Shown here one piece after another: positions 1 to 8,383 of a stretch of DNA of 64,000 bases. The stretch is taken from positions 372,001 to 436,000 of the forward strand of contig DASZBM010000001.1 of the NCBI GenBank assembly GCA_035944135.1, in the 5' to 3' direction. Source of the DNA: Acidobacteriaceae bacterium (GTDB lineage: Bacteria; Acidobacteriota; Terriglobia; Terriglobales; Acidobacteriaceae). Below the pieces are notes generated by a model. It did not search any database. It was not told the DNA's origin and was given only the letters and a program-made list of their open reading frames with translations. The stretch's first letter is position 1. Every line of letters begins with the position of its first letter. A program made the position numbers and the translations under genes.

Positions 1-1359
1 CTTTACGTCAGTCCAATGGGCGCGGAGCCAGGCATCACGATCGGGGAGATGCAGCCACAGCCTGTAGAGCGCGATGCTGATGAGCCCGTGGCCGTCATTC
101 TCAAAAGGCCACGCGGGATCAGGGCGATTGATGATGCGGCTCCAGTGCGGAGGCAGGGGACCGCCGCGGAAGGTGAGATTGGGATTCTCCTGATAGAGAC
201 GCGCGTCGCGCAGGGCAAGATCGAGGCCGCGCGTGGCTGGATCGATGAAGCCGAGATCGGCGAGCTCCTGCATGGTGCGACCAAGGTCGCGTGACCAGGA
301 TTGGTCGGCGTAGACGCCGACGCCGTTGCGCCAGGTGCCGAACTCTCCGCTGGCAGACCATGGGGCGCCGGACCAGGCAAGGGCTCCAGGAGTGGAGGTG
401 TGATAGAAGCCTTTGGCGTCGACCTTGGCCAGCATGTCCTGCACATTGGCGTAGAAGGCGTTCTGCAGGATGTTGCTGTAGTTGTTGCCCTTGATGGTGA
501 CGCGGGGACCGGTATAACCGGACGGCACGGGTTTGACGGCTACAGGCTTGTCCCACTGTGCGGCGCTGGTGTAGAGGGCGGCGCGAAGCTCGCCGAGACG
601 TGCCTTCGAGATCGACTCATCGACGCCTTCAGGGCGCAGCGACTTATGCTGCACGAACTCCGCGAACTTCGGATCGAGGCTGTCGAAGGGCGTGTACCGC
701 AGGCCGGGAACGGATTGATCCTGCGCAGTCTCCGCTGTGACGCCGGCGATGCTGACGGAGCCCTTCTTGTCAGAGGCCGGAATGATCTCGATGCTTGCCA
801 GCGGAGCGGTACGCGGGTCGATCACAGCGACGTAGTTGCCATCATCGACCGGAGCCGCGGGGTAGAGATGGCTCGACTGGGCGAAGGCACTGCGCAGATG
901 CGCGTCAGTGGGGAAGGGCTCGCGCGTCTGGTAGAACGGCATGCCGAACCATGCGCTCTCGCCGACGATGAGCGGGAAGTTCTGTGTGGATCCGTCGGCA
1001 TAGGTGAGACGGATGACGCCGAGGTTGTCGCCAATGAAGAAGCGGCGCGACATGTCCAGAGGATCAGACCATGCGGAGGGACGCATCGTCTCGGTCAAGC
1101 CGAGGATGAAGATCTTCTTCACCGCGGCATCGACCTTAATCTGGGCGGTTGATGAAGGCGTCACCATGAACGGCACGCCGTAACGGTACTCGAGATGCTG
1201 GCCGGCGTTGGGATTCGCGATGGGGAGAGTGAAGAACTTATCGGGCTTTGCCGTGGAGCTGGTGGAGTTTGTGGCGGCGGCATAGCAAAGATTCTGCGCA
1301 GTGGTCAGCGAGATGGTCGCGAGCAGAAGCGCGCGCACGCTGACCCGATAGTTCCCCAT
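1..1359 (-). CDS. Secreted protein, possibly six-hairpin glycosidase-like (3' end beyond window)
   Basis: The gene reads leftward from ATG at 1359 and stays open for 453 codons to the window edge, so its C-terminus is missing. AGGAGAT lies about 6 nt before the ATG. The N-terminus is a typical signal peptide, with a hydrophobic stretch followed by an Ala-rich cleavage region near residues 20-30, so the product should be exported. The segment near residues 365-390 (WRNGVGVYADQSWSRDLGR) and the helix-rich Trp/His pattern after it resemble (alpha/alpha)6-barrel carbohydrate enzymes. That family assignment is an inference and I cannot name a substrate. It is divergent from the ArsR operon, 182 bp away. 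Confidence 0.6.
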   Translation of the reverse strand, partial: MGNYRVSVRALLLATISLTTAQNLCYAAATNSTSSTAKPDKFFTLPIANPNAGQHLEYRYGVPFMVTPSSTAQIKVDAAVKKIFILGLTETMRPSAWSDPLDMSRRFFIGDNLGVIRLTYADGSTQNFPLIVGESAWFGMPFYQTREPFPTDAHLRSAFAQSSHLYPAAPVDDGNYVAVIDPRTAPLASIEIIPASDKKGSVSIAGVTAETAQDQSVPGLRYTPFDSLDPKFAEFVQHKSLRPEGVDESISKARLGELRAALYTSAAQWDKPVAVKPVPSGYTGPRVTIKGNNYSNILQNAFYANVQDMLAKVDAKGFYHTSTPGALAWSGAPWSASGEFGTWRNGVGVYADQSWSRDLGRTMQELADLGFIDPATRGLDLALRDARLYQENPNLTFRGGPLPPHWSRIINRPDPAWPFENDGHGLISIALYRLWLHLPDRDAWLRAHWTDVK

Positions 1360-1477
1360 TCTGTATCTCCTGTGGTGCCCGGCGTTTCGGCGTATGAAGT
1401 GAATGCCTGAGAGACCGGTTTCTGAATATTGATGGTAATCGATTGAGCCTGCCGTTTGAAACTTCCGAAGAAAAAAG

Positions 1478-1506
1478 TTGACAAGCTGGCGGGGCAGGCG
1501 TAATTA
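1478..1506 (+). promoter_or_regulatory. Predicted promoter of the ArsR-AHSA1-VOC operon
   Basis: TTGACA at 1478-1483 is a perfect -35 match. With 17 bp spacing it is followed by TAATTA at 1501-1506 as a -10 element. The start point would fall near 1513, inside the operator half-sites, which suits repression by the ArsR protein encoded next. Confidence 0.5.
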
Positions 1507-1534
1507 ACCATCAGGTTATATAACCGAGTGGTTA
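1505..1534. promoter_or_regulatory. Tandem dyad operator, TAACC-N4-GGTTA twice
   Basis: TAACC-ATCA-GGTTA (1505-1518) and TAACC-GAGT-GGTTA (1521-1534) are two identical dyads whose starts are 16 bp apart. Their inner halves also form the perfect 12-bp palindrome GGTTATATAACC (1514-1525). The array overlaps the predicted -10 and start site and ends 7 bp before the arsR-like ATG, leaving no room for a Shine-Dalgarno sequence. Autorepression by the ArsR product is the natural reading but is an inference. Confidence 0.6.
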
Positions 1535-1541
1535 CATATAC

Positions 1542-1943
1542 ATGAATGACGCAATCAGCAATACGTTTTCGGCGCTGGCGGATCCGACGCGCAGGGCCAT
1601 TCTGGCGAGGCTGGCGCTGGGCGAGACCTCGGTGACGGAGCTGGCGGAACCGTTCGAGATGAGCATGCCGGCGGTCTCGAAGCACCTGCGGGTGCTGGAG
1701 AATGCGGGGCTCGTGGAGCGGGGGCGGCAGGCGCAGTACCGTCCGGTAAGGCTGCGGGCCGAGCCCTTGCGGGAGGCGGCCGGATGGATCGAGCAGTACA
1801 GGCGGTTCTGGGAGGAGAGCTTCGACCGGCTGGACAGCTTTTTGAAACATCTGCAGGCCGAACAGGCGAGGGGGACGGGATTGAAGGAACGGAAGACAAC
1901 GAAGACGCGTAAGGAGAAGAGAGATGGCCGCAAGCTTAACTAA
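1542..1943 (+). CDS. ArsR-family winged-helix regulator
   Basis: This 133-residue protein has an ArsR/SmtB-type winged helix over about residues 5-90. It opens with NTFSALADPTRRAIL, and the recognition helix is in SMPAVSKHLRVLENAGLV. There is no CxC metal-binding motif, which fits the PadR/SdpR-like ArsR group usually found next to AHSA1 genes. The C-terminus is a charged Lys/Arg tail. Its last 20 nt overlap the AHSA1 gene, and the Shine-Dalgarno of that gene (AAGGAG) lies inside this coding sequence, so the two are translationally coupled. It probably represses its own operon through the dyads directly upstream. Confidence 0.88.
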   Translation: MNDAISNTFSALADPTRRAILARLALGETSVTELAEPFEMSMPAVSKHLRVLENAGLVERGRQAQYRPVRLRAEPLREAAGWIEQYRRFWEESFDRLDSFLKHLQAEQARGTGLKERKTTKTRKEKRDGRKLN

Positions 1944-2913
1944 CAATGCAGTGGCAATCGAGCCCGCGCAGGGCTATGAGATTTCGATAACTCGGACGTT
2001 CGACGCTCCGCGGGAGCTGGTGTGGAAGGCCTGGACCGATCGAGAGATGGCGAAGGAATGGATGGGGCCGCGCGGATTTACGACGACGGAGTTTACGACT
2101 TCAGACGAGCCGGGCGGGCAGTGGCACCTGACGATGGTCGGGCGACGGCCTGGGAGCGACCAACTGGTGACGCTGGGCCAGGGCGGGACGGTACTCGAGG
2201 TGCGGCCGCCGGAGCTGCTGAAGTACACGTTTGGCTGGGACAGCCGCGCGAGCGTGGGGCTCGGCGATGGGCCGAAGGAAAACGTGATCACGGTGCGGTT
2301 TGAAGAGCGAGGAGGAAAGACGGTCATGCACTTTCATCAGGCTCCGTTTGCGACGGAGAGCGAGCGCGATGGACACAATGGCGGATGGAATTCGGCGTTC
2401 GACTGCTTTGCGGAGTTCATGCTGCGCGTGCAGCCGGAGCGCAAGCCGGCGGCGGACGATGTGCCGAGCGAACTGCACCTGCGGCGGTTCTTTGCCGCGC
2501 CTCGGCAGATGGTGTTCGACGCATGGACGAAGCCGGAGCTGGTGAAGGAGTGGTGGGGGCCGAAGTGCTTCACGAACCCGGTGTGCGAGATGGATGCGCG
2601 GCAGGGCGGAGCGATCCTCATCCACATGCAGGGGCCGGATGGGACCGTGTATCCGATGACGGGCCGGTTCGTGGAGTTCTATCCTCCGTATCGCTTCCAT
2701 TTCACGTCAGGGCCGGTCGATCAAGAGGGGAATCAGCCGTTTGAGACGTGGACGTCTGTGTTCTTTGAGGAAGTTGAAGGCGGAACGGAGGTTGTTCTGG
2801 ACGTGCATGTGACACGGAGCACGCCGGAAGCCGCGCGCTACCTGAAGGGCATGCGCGAAGGATGGAGCCAGAGCCTGGAGAAGCTGGCAGAGTTTGTTGG
2901 CAGCAGACAGTAA
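1924..2913 (+). CDS. Tandem AHSA1/SRPBCC-domain protein
   Basis: At 329 residues this is about twice the usual length of an AHSA1 protein. It holds two START-like domains, about residues 17-165 and 178-325. Each opens with the family signature: ISITRTFDAPRELVWKAWTD in the first, and RRFFAAPRQMVFDAWTKPEL in the second. SRPBCC domains form deep hydrophobic pockets, but their ligands in ArsR-linked operons are mostly unknown. It lies between the ArsR gene (20-nt overlap) and a glyoxalase-like gene 27 bp downstream, and all three are probably co-transcribed. Confidence 0.88.
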   Translation: MAASLTNNAVAIEPAQGYEISITRTFDAPRELVWKAWTDREMAKEWMGPRGFTTTEFTTSDEPGGQWHLTMVGRRPGSDQLVTLGQGGTVLEVRPPELLKYTFGWDSRASVGLGDGPKENVITVRFEERGGKTVMHFHQAPFATESERDGHNGGWNSAFDCFAEFMLRVQPERKPAADDVPSELHLRRFFAAPRQMVFDAWTKPELVKEWWGPKCFTNPVCEMDARQGGAILIHMQGPDGTVYPMTGRFVEFYPPYRFHFTSGPVDQEGNQPFETWTSVFFEEVEGGTEVVLDVHVTRSTPEAARYLKGMREGWSQSLEKLAEFVGSRQ

Positions 2914-2940
2914 AGAACGTTTCACCTAAGGAGAGATGGA

Positions 2941-3360
2941 ATGAAGACGAATCTGCACCTGGGATTTACAGGCAAGTGTGATGAGGCCTTCAGCTTTTAC
3001 GAGAAGGTCTTCGGGACGAAGCGGCACATGACGATGCGGTACGGAGAAGCTCCGCAGGGCGTTCCGGTGCCCGACGGCGCGAAGGACCTGGTGATGCATA
3101 CGTCGATGCCCGTGGGCAACATCACGCTGATGGGAGCGGATGCGCCTCCGGGCAGCGGCAAGCCGATGGGCGGTTTCCAGGTGTGCGTTGAGGATCAGGA
3201 CCAGGCGACGGTGAAGAGGCTCTTTGACGCACTGAGCGAAGGTGGCAGTGTGTATATGCCGCTGGCGCCGACCTTCTGGTCTCCGCTGTTTGGCATGTGC
3301 ACCGATAAGTATGGCGTTGGCTGGATGGTGAGTGTGCCCGGCCAGCAGCCGCCGGCATAG
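2941..3360 (+). CDS. VOC-family (PhnB/glyoxalase-like) protein
   Basis: This 139-residue protein begins KTNLHLGFTGKCDEAFSFYE, the start of the PhnB-type vicinal oxygen chelate fold. A second half runs GGFQVCVEDQDQATVKRLF and ends with DKYGVGWMVSV, as in the YjdN/PhnB group. Members are often annotated as glyoxalase or bleomycin-resistance proteins, but this subgroup has no proven substrate. A good Shine-Dalgarno (AAGGAG) precedes the ATG. It is the third gene of the ArsR-AHSA1 operon, a gene order common in soil bacteria. Confidence 0.85.
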   Translation: MKTNLHLGFTGKCDEAFSFYEKVFGTKRHMTMRYGEAPQGVPVPDGAKDLVMHTSMPVGNITLMGADAPPGSGKPMGGFQVCVEDQDQATVKRLFDALSEGGSVYMPLAPTFWSPLFGMCTDKYGVGWMVSVPGQQPPA

Positions 3361-3399
3361 CCGGATGCAGACTGCGGCTGGGCTCTGCTGGTGCGGAGC

Positions 3400-3507
3400 T
3401 TAGCCGCAGATAGCGTCGTGGTCCGGGCGATTACGGTCGCGGAGATCGGCGACGAGGTAGTTGGCGGCGACGAGGCCGAGGGGAAGAAGTGTAAGGACGA
3501 GGTTCAT
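3400..3507 (-). CDS. Small membrane peptide (35 aa), unknown function
   Basis: An ATG at 3507 is preceded by AGGAGAAGATC, a strong and well-spaced Shine-Dalgarno. The 35-residue product starts MNLVLTLLPLGLVAANYLVA, one hydrophobic helix, and ends with a charged tail, DLRDRNRPDHDAICG. It runs leftward, convergent with the VOC gene. Its last codons are part of an 8-bp inverted repeat (3372-3379 with 3402-3409) that could act as a terminator. I do not recognise a family. The ribosome site and membrane segment are the only support, so it may be real but is uncharacterised. Confidence 0.5.
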   Translation of the reverse strand: MNLVLTLLPLGLVAANYLVADLRDRNRPDHDAICG

Positions 3508-3536
3508 GATCTTCTCCTGTCTTGTTGTGGTCCCGG

Positions 3537-3565
3537 CTCATACACGGTGTTGTGCCGTGTATGAG
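3537..3565. repeat. Perfect 11-bp inverted repeat, operator-like
   Basis: CTCATACACGG (3537-3547) and its exact complement CCGTGTATGAG (3555-3565) flank the 7-nt loop TGTTGTG. It lies 30 bp upstream of the small membrane peptide gene and downstream of the SDR gene. No T-run follows on either strand, so a regulator-binding site seems likelier than a terminator. Confidence 0.5.
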
Positions 3566-3632
3566 TGAGACCGAGGTTGCTGGATCGAAGTTTCCGTCAG
3601 TGAGATGAAAACTTCGTGAACACACGTTTCTG

Positions 3633-4382
3633 TCAGCGAAGACCGCCGCCGGCTTGGAGGAGCGAGCCCGTAACCCAGCGGGCCTCGTCGGAGGCGATGA
3701 AGGTGACGACGTCGGCGATGTCGTCGGGCTTGCCGGTGCGGCCGAGCGGTGTCTGCGCGACGGCGTTGGACTCGAAATCAGAGCCCGGGATGCCGGCCGA
3801 TTGCGCGCCTTCGGTGATGGTGAGACCTGGATTGACGGCGTTCACACGGATCTTCTTTGGGCCGAGTTCCTTGGCGAGAACGCGGGTGATGGCGTCGACC
3901 GCACCCTTCGTTCCGGTGTAGACGGACGAATTGGGCGGCGTGGACTCGCTGACCACGGAGCCGATGTTGATGACACTGCCGCCTTCCGCTGGGAAGAGCG
4001 GAACAGCAGCCTTGGTTGTAAGCAATAGCCCTGTGACATTGGTCGTGAAGATGCGGTTAATTTCCTGCTCAGTCACGGCCTCAAGAGGGCTGAAGGCATA
4101 GACGCCAGCGTTGTTGACGAGGATGTCCAGCTTTCCGAACGCTTTCTTCGTTTCTGTGAATAGCTTGTCGATATCGGCGGAGTTTGCAACGCTGGCACCG
4201 ATGGCGACAGCTTTTCCACCGGACTTGGTGATGTCGGCGACGGTGCGGTCAGCACCAGCCTTGTCGGAGGCGTAATTGACGACGACTGAGGCTCCAGCGG
4301 CACCGAGGGCCTTTGCGATGCCCGCGCCGATTCCCTTGCTGGCTCCTGTGACGACTGCGACCTTCCCTGTGAGCTTTGCCAT
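3633..4382 (-). CDS. SDR-family NAD(P)-dependent oxidoreductase
   Basis: A 249-residue classical short-chain dehydrogenase. The cofactor motif is TGASKGIGAGIAKAL near residue 12, NNAG near residue 88, and the catalytic Ser plus YxxxK (SSVYTGTKGAV) near residues 140-158. The C-terminus SDEARWVTGSLLQAGGGLR is typical of the 3-oxoacyl-ACP reductase / glucose 1-dehydrogenase group. The substrate cannot be read from sequence. I chose ATG at 4382 because GGAGAAAT precedes it and the protein then starts with the usual AKLTGKVAVVTG; a longer frame upstream would run into the operator. An ArsR regulator lies upstream on the same strand. Confidence 0.88.
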   Translation of the reverse strand: MAKLTGKVAVVTGASKGIGAGIAKALGAAGASVVVNYASDKAGADRTVADITKSGGKAVAIGASVANSADIDKLFTETKKAFGKLDILVNNAGVYAFSPLEAVTEQEINRIFTTNVTGLLLTTKAAVPLFPAEGGSVINIGSVVSESTPPNSSVYTGTKGAVDAITRVLAKELGPKKIRVNAVNPGLTITEGAQSAGIPGSDFESNAVAQTPLGRTGKPDDIADVVTFIASDEARWVTGSLLQAGGGLR

Positions 4383-4402
4383 GATTTCTCCTTTTTGACG
4401 TC

Positions 4403-4419
4403 TGTCGAATTGTTCGACA
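4403..4419. promoter_or_regulatory. Palindrome TGTCGAA-TTG-TTCGACA, probable operator of the SDR gene
   Basis: Perfect 7-bp arms around a 3-bp centre, 21 bp upstream of the SDR start codon. It shares the TTCGA core with the palindrome at 4464-4479, which suggests one regulator for both, probably the neighbouring ArsR protein. Confidence 0.5.
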
Positions 4420-4463
4420 CACATCGAAATGGATGACATGGCGAAGCGAAGGATTCAGGAAGT

Positions 4464-4479
4464 TTCGATATTTATCGAA
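4464..4479. promoter_or_regulatory. Palindrome TTCGATA-TT-TATCGAA, probable operator
   Basis: Perfect 7-bp arms with a 2-bp centre, located just after the ArsR stop codon at 4483 and upstream of the SDR gene. It fits an ArsR-type site controlling a separate SDR transcript. Confidence 0.5.
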
Positions 4480-4482
4480 CTA

Positions 4483-4770
4483 TTACAGTTTGGCGAGCTG
4501 CGCGAGGTAAGCGTTCCATGTGTCGCGATGCAGGGTGAGGGAGGCGCAGCGGCCGTCGCGCTCGACCTCGATCAGACCGGCGTCAGCCAACTCCTTGAGG
4601 TGATGGGAGATGGTGGCGGGGCTGAGGACCTTCTGCTCGGCCAGGGAGCCGCAGGGAGTGGCGTCGTGGCGGGCGATCTGCTGCAGGATGGCGAAGCGGC
4701 GGGGATCGGCGAGCGCGCGAGCGATCGCCTGCACCTGGTCGTCCGAGAGATGTTTTCGGGCCTTCGTCAT
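4483..4770 (-). CDS. ArsR-family regulator of the SDR gene
   Basis: A compact 95-residue winged-helix protein. Helices and recognition element run through ALADPRRFAILQQIARHDAT and SPATISHHLKELADAGLIEV. No metal-binding cysteine pair is present; the single Cys in TPCGSLA is not in a CxC motif. This is a second ArsR unrelated to the one at 1542, with a different putative operator. It lies 100 bp upstream of the SDR gene on the same strand, so the pair may be an autoregulated two-gene unit. What it senses is unknown. Confidence 0.85.
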   Translation of the reverse strand: MTKARKHLSDDQVQAIARALADPRRFAILQQIARHDATPCGSLAEQKVLSPATISHHLKELADAGLIEVERDGRCASLTLHRDTWNAYLAQLAKL

Positions 4771-4825
4771 GATTATTTAGATGATAGTCGAAGTGTCCGC
4801 GATGCCGAGCAGAAAACAAAAGCAG

Positions 4826-4840
4826 ATCCCCTACGGGGAT
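4826..4840 (-). terminator. Weak hairpin downstream of the ArsR and GH15 genes
   Basis: ATCCCC-TAC-GGGGAT with perfect 6-bp arms lies 25 bp past the glucoamylase stop codon. On the minus strand it is followed by an interrupted T-rich stretch, so it could end the glucoamylase transcript. Confidence 0.3.
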
Positions 4841-4864
4841 AACAGAAAGAAAGCAACGCAGGAA

Positions 4865-7327
4865 TCAGTTCTGCGGCTTGCGCGAGGCTGGCATCTGGGC
4901 GGGTTGCTCGGCGTGCACGGTGACCTCATAGTTGTGGCCGAGCCAACGGTTAATGTTCGGCCAAAACATGGTGAAGACGAGCGTGCAGGGCAGTTCGGGG
5001 GCAGTGACATCGGCAAACGACCCGAAAGAGTCGACCGGCTCTGCCGCCGTCCTGGTGGTGGTAGCCCAGTTGTCGGTCGTCCAGATGAGATGGAATGGCT
5101 CGGGGTCGATGACGCGCAGGGTGCCGGAGCAGACCATGGCCGAGATGGGTCGCGTGGTGCGGAAGATCTCCATGCGGCTCTGAAATTTGCGCTGCTCTTT
5201 CGGGACGCCGTAGCGCTCTTCGACGATGGAGATGCGGTCGAAGATGTGGCCGTCTGTGACGGAGCGGAGAAGCTTGAGGTACTCGGCGTGCGCCCAGCAG
5301 AGGGGCTGGGCCGAACCGGCGGAGCGGCCGCAGTACAGGCCTTCGGAGGGCATGTCGGCGTAGTCCCAGACCTGCTCGGGGAGCATACCGCCGAAGGAGG
5401 AGAACTTTTCTATGGCGTTGATGAGCGGGCGAATGTCCTTCCCGGCAGCGAGCTCATAGTGCGCGCGCTCACCCGTGAGGAGCGGCCAGGCGCGACCCTG
5501 GCCGAAGCCCATATACGGGCCGCCATCTTTGCGCTGGCCGTATCCATCGTGGTTGTAGCGGCGCCAGCAGGGACCATACGGCGTGCTGATCTTGAGGAAG
5601 TGGTCGACGACTTTGAGAGAGTCGATGATGAGCGGATCGTCGGGGCGGCGAATGCCGTAGCGTACGAGCTCGAGGAAGCCGGGGTCGACAACCTCGCGCG
5701 CTTCAAACTCATTCTTTTCGCCGGGCTCGCGGTTCGCGATGTGAATCATCCCGGGCGGGATGGATGGGTTGTGGAACGGTTCGCCTTCGGCGGGCGGCCG
5801 GATGCGCATGTAGTGGTACGGGACCTCGGGCAGGAGAACGCCGGCGGTTGTTGTGGTCCACTCGTCAAGGTGCGCTTCGATCCAGTCTGCGTAGTCGCAG
5901 AGGAAATCAGCAAGCTCGGGGAATTCCCTGCAAACGATCTCGGAGGCGCAGAGCAGCGCAGAGATTACCGATGCAAGCGTTGAGGGGCTGTAGCCGGCGT
6001 TCTCCTCCCAACGCTCCTGTTGCGTGACCGGAGCGTACCGGACGAGAAAGCTGGCGGCACGGGTGACAAAAGGGATAATGTCGAATTCGCCGAGCGCGTT
6101 TATTTTCCAGAGCCGCCACGCGAGGATCATGGGAAAGGCGACCTCGTCGAGCTGAATGCCCGACCAGTAGGGCGTGCCGTCGATCCAGAAATTTTGCGCG
6201 AAGCCGCCGTCGGGGTGCTGAGTACAGGCGAGGTAGACCAGTGCGCGGAGCGCGGTGTCGGTGCGGCCGCAGGCGAGCAGCGCGGTCGCGGACTGGATCA
6301 TGTCGCGCGTCCAGACCAGGTGGTATCCGCCGAGGTCGTCGTCAGACTTGGACGCGCCCCACGGGATGGAGGCCGAGGCGATGAAGGCGCCGGAGTATTG
6401 CTTGTCTTCGTGGGCGAGCAGGACGTTGTGAGAGACGCGCATGAGGCTGCCGCCGTCGGTCGAAGCAGCGGCGAGGCGCTCCGGCGATGCCGCGCGATGC
6501 CACTGCTCGATGAAGCGCTTCTGGTGGAGCTCGTATGGCGTGGCGAGGGTCTGGGTCATGCCGGCGAGCGCGGCGTGATGGTTGTCGCCGAGCGCGATAG
6601 CGATCGTGAAATCGCGGACGCAGCCGATGTTGATCTCGCCCATGATCGCAATGTTGCCGTCCAGCGCCTGACCGAAGTCCCAGGTCATGCGCTGATGCTG
6701 ACTGAGGTCCTGATAACCGTCGCTGGAGCCGACATAGCCGCAACTGGTGCGCGAGAAGCCGCAGCTGCAGCCGAACGCCAGCGAGATGCCGTTCTTCCAC
6801 GCGAGGATGGCGCGACGGCCAGCGATGTCGACGGCACGGGCGGAGTTGCCGGCGCCGCCGCCATCCAGATGAGGGGCGAGCAGAGCGTAGCACTTGAGGC
6901 GCGAGAGAATCTCCTCGTCGCCCTCGATCTTCACGTTGATGAGAACGACGGGATGGTGCGGATCGGTGATGAACTCCTTGGTGACGGTGTAGCGTCCGCC
7001 GAGATCGTTGGCGGTGACGCGAACGGCGAGAGCGTCGGAGTCGATGTAGTGGAAGTCGTATTCGAAGTCGCGCTTCTCCTCGTGGAAGAAGGTCTCCTCG
7101 TCGGTGAAGAGAAGTTCCATATCGCGCGTCTGGGGGCGGTCGATGGTTGGGTAGTAGATCTCATTCAGAGTGCCGTGGGAAGCGGTGAACCAGATGCGGC
7201 TGGAGGCGGCATACGCCGTAGAGACAGCGTCCTTTTTGCTGGATGTCCATCGCGGAGCAAGGCCCGGAGCACCGAAGGCCGCACCGTCGTCATCCAGCCA
7301 GCGGTATGTTTCGTTCAGAACGCTCAT
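4865..7327 (-). CDS. Glucan 1,4-alpha-glucosidase (glucoamylase), GH15
   Basis: This 820-residue protein matches the bacterial glucoamylase layout. A beta-sandwich N-domain (about 1-270) contains [20 protein letters not shown], where NEIYYP is typical. The (alpha/alpha)6 catalytic barrel follows (about 290-690), with [19 protein letters not shown] and [11 protein letters not shown]. The likely catalytic glutamates are in the [18 protein letters not shown] region and near [14 protein letters not shown]-terminal beta domain closes it. No signal peptide is visible, so it is probably cytoplasmic and used in glycogen or maltodextrin turnover. The start at 7327 has no clear Shine-Dalgarno. Confidence 0.87.
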   Translation of the reverse strand: MSVLNETYRWLDDDGAAFGAPGLAPRWTSSKKDAVSTAYAASSRIWFTASHGTLNEIYYPTIDRPQTRDMELLFTDEETFFHEEKRDFEYDFHYIDSDALAVRVTANDLGGRYTVTKEFITDPHHPVVLINVKIEGDEEILSRLKCYALLAPHLDGGGAGNSARAVDIAGRRAILAWKNGISLAFGCSCGFSRTSCGYVGSSDGYQDLSQHQRMTWDFGQALDGNIAIMGEINIGCVRDFTIAIALGDNHHAALAGMTQTLATPYELHQKRFIEQWHRAASPERLAAASTDGGSLMRVSHNVLLAHEDKQYSGAFIASASIPWGASKSDDDLGGYHLVWTRDMIQSATALLACGRTDTALRALVYLACTQHPDGGFAQNFWIDGTPYWSGIQLDEVAFPMILAWRLWKINALGEFDIIPFVTRAASFLVRYAPVTQQERWEENAGYSPSTLASVISALLCASEIVCREFPELADFLCDYADWIEAHLDEWTTTTAGVLLPEVPYHYMRIRPPAEGEPFHNPSIPPGMIHIANREPGEKNEFEAREVVDPGFLELVRYGIRRPDDPLIIDSLKVVDHFLKISTPYGPCWRRYNHDGYGQRKDGGPYMGFGQGRAWPLLTGERAHYELAAGKDIRPLINAIEKFSSFGGMLPEQVWDYADMPSEGLYCGRSAGSAQPLCWAHAEYLKLLRSVTDGHIFDRISIVEERYGVPKEQRKFQSRMEIFRTTRPISAMVCSGTLRVIDPEPFHLIWTTDNWATTTRTAAEPVDSFGSFADVTAPELPCTLVFTMFWPNINRWLGHNYEVTVHAEQPAQMPASRKPQN

Positions 7328-7635
7328 TGGAAACTATGAGACCACAGATTGGTTCACGGGGCCGAACTGGCGGCCAGTGCTCACACGTCCCCATGAGAGA
7401 GGCAGCGATTGATGCAAGAAATCGCGGATCTGATTCCTTCATGATCCTTGTCACAGGGCGGCAGCGACCGTATAAGCAGAGTTCGCCACACTGCGCTAAG
7501 CTCAAGGATGCTGAATCGCATGGCTTCCGCGCCGCATCCAAGCGGACAGGCCACACGGCTTCGTTCAAGCGGAGATTTGGCTCCGCCGTCACTTCGCAAC
7601 CTGCTGTTACTCGCAAACCTCAAGGAGAAACTGTT
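7328..7635. other. 308-bp intergenic region upstream of sodA
   Basis: This lies between the divergent glucoamylase and sodA genes and must contain both promoters. Short open frames cross it, but their codon use and lack of homology features do not support a gene. I see no clear Fur-type box or strong dyad. Confidence 0.4.
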
Positions 7636-8247
7636 ATGGCATTCGAACTCCCTCCCCTGCCCTACGACTACGCTGCACTCGAGCCGACAATTGACGAGGC
7701 CACGATGAAGCTGCACCACGACAAACACCACCAGGCCTATGTGACGAACCTGAACGGTGCGGTGGAGAAGCATCCCGACCTGGGCAAGAAAACTCCCGAG
7801 GAACTGATCAAGAATCTGGACAGCGTTCCCGAAGACGTTCGTACGACGGTGCGCAACAACGGCGGCGGACATGTGAATCACACGATGTTCTGGCAGATCA
7901 TGGCGCCGAAGGGCGGAGGCAATCCGACGGGAAATATCGGCGAGCAGATCCAGACCGACTTCGGCGGATTCGAGGACTTCAAGAAGGCGTTCAACGACGC
8001 CGCGGCAAAACAGTTCGGCTCCGGCTGGGGATGGCTGGTGTGGAAGGGCGGCAAGCTGGCCATCATGACCACGCCGAACCAGGACAATCCGCTGTCGCAG
8101 GGCCTGTATCCGATCCTGGGCAACGACGTGTGGGAGCACGCGTATTACCTGAAGTACAACAACCGGCGCCCGGAGTATCTGGCCGCATGGTGGAACGTGG
8201 TGAATTGGGCTGAGGTGAACAAGCGCTTCGAGCAGGCAAAAAAGTAG
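7636..8247 (+). CDS. sodA: Superoxide dismutase (Mn/Fe type)
   Basis: A 203-residue cytoplasmic superoxide dismutase that converts superoxide to peroxide and oxygen. It begins [16 protein letters not shown]. The four metal ligands can be assigned as His27 (LHHDKHH), His82 (HVNHTMFW), Asp164 and His168 (NDVWEHAYY). Its length is normal for the family. The start was chosen at ATG 7636 behind AAGGAGAAA; the longer upstream frame is not conserved-looking. Sequence alone does not settle Mn against Fe. A strong hairpin terminator follows at 8270, so it is probably monocistronic. Confidence 0.96.
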   Translation: MAFELPPLPYDYAALEPTIDEATMKLHHDKHHQAYVTNLNGAVEKHPDLGKKTPEELIKNLDSVPEDVRTTVRNNGGGHVNHTMFWQIMAPKGGGNPTGNIGEQIQTDFGGFEDFKKAFNDAAAKQFGSGWGWLVWKGGKLAIMTTPNQDNPLSQGLYPILGNDVWEHAYYLKYNNRRPEYLAAWWNVVNWAEVNKRFEQAKK

Positions 8248-8269
8248 CTCGTAAGCATCGCAGACGAGG

Positions 8270-8301
8270 AGGCCGCTTCATAATGGAGCGGCCTTCGTTT
8301 T
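8270..8301 (+). terminator. Rho-independent terminator of sodA
   Basis: AGGCCGCT (8270-8277) pairs perfectly with AGCGGCCT (8287-8294) over a 9-nt loop and is followed by TCGTTTT. It begins 22 bp after the sodA stop codon. Confidence 0.75.
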
Positions 8302-8383
8302 CAGGGAAGGCAAGGACGCGAGAGTCTCAGTGAGCGTTTTGCGCGTCTGAACATTATCGGAACCAAGCCCTCCTGAGGCGGAT

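Noticed and set aside
7290-7616. 108-codon minus-strand frame upstream of sodA
   Set aside because: Low-complexity translation without ribosome site or motif; the region more likely holds promoters.
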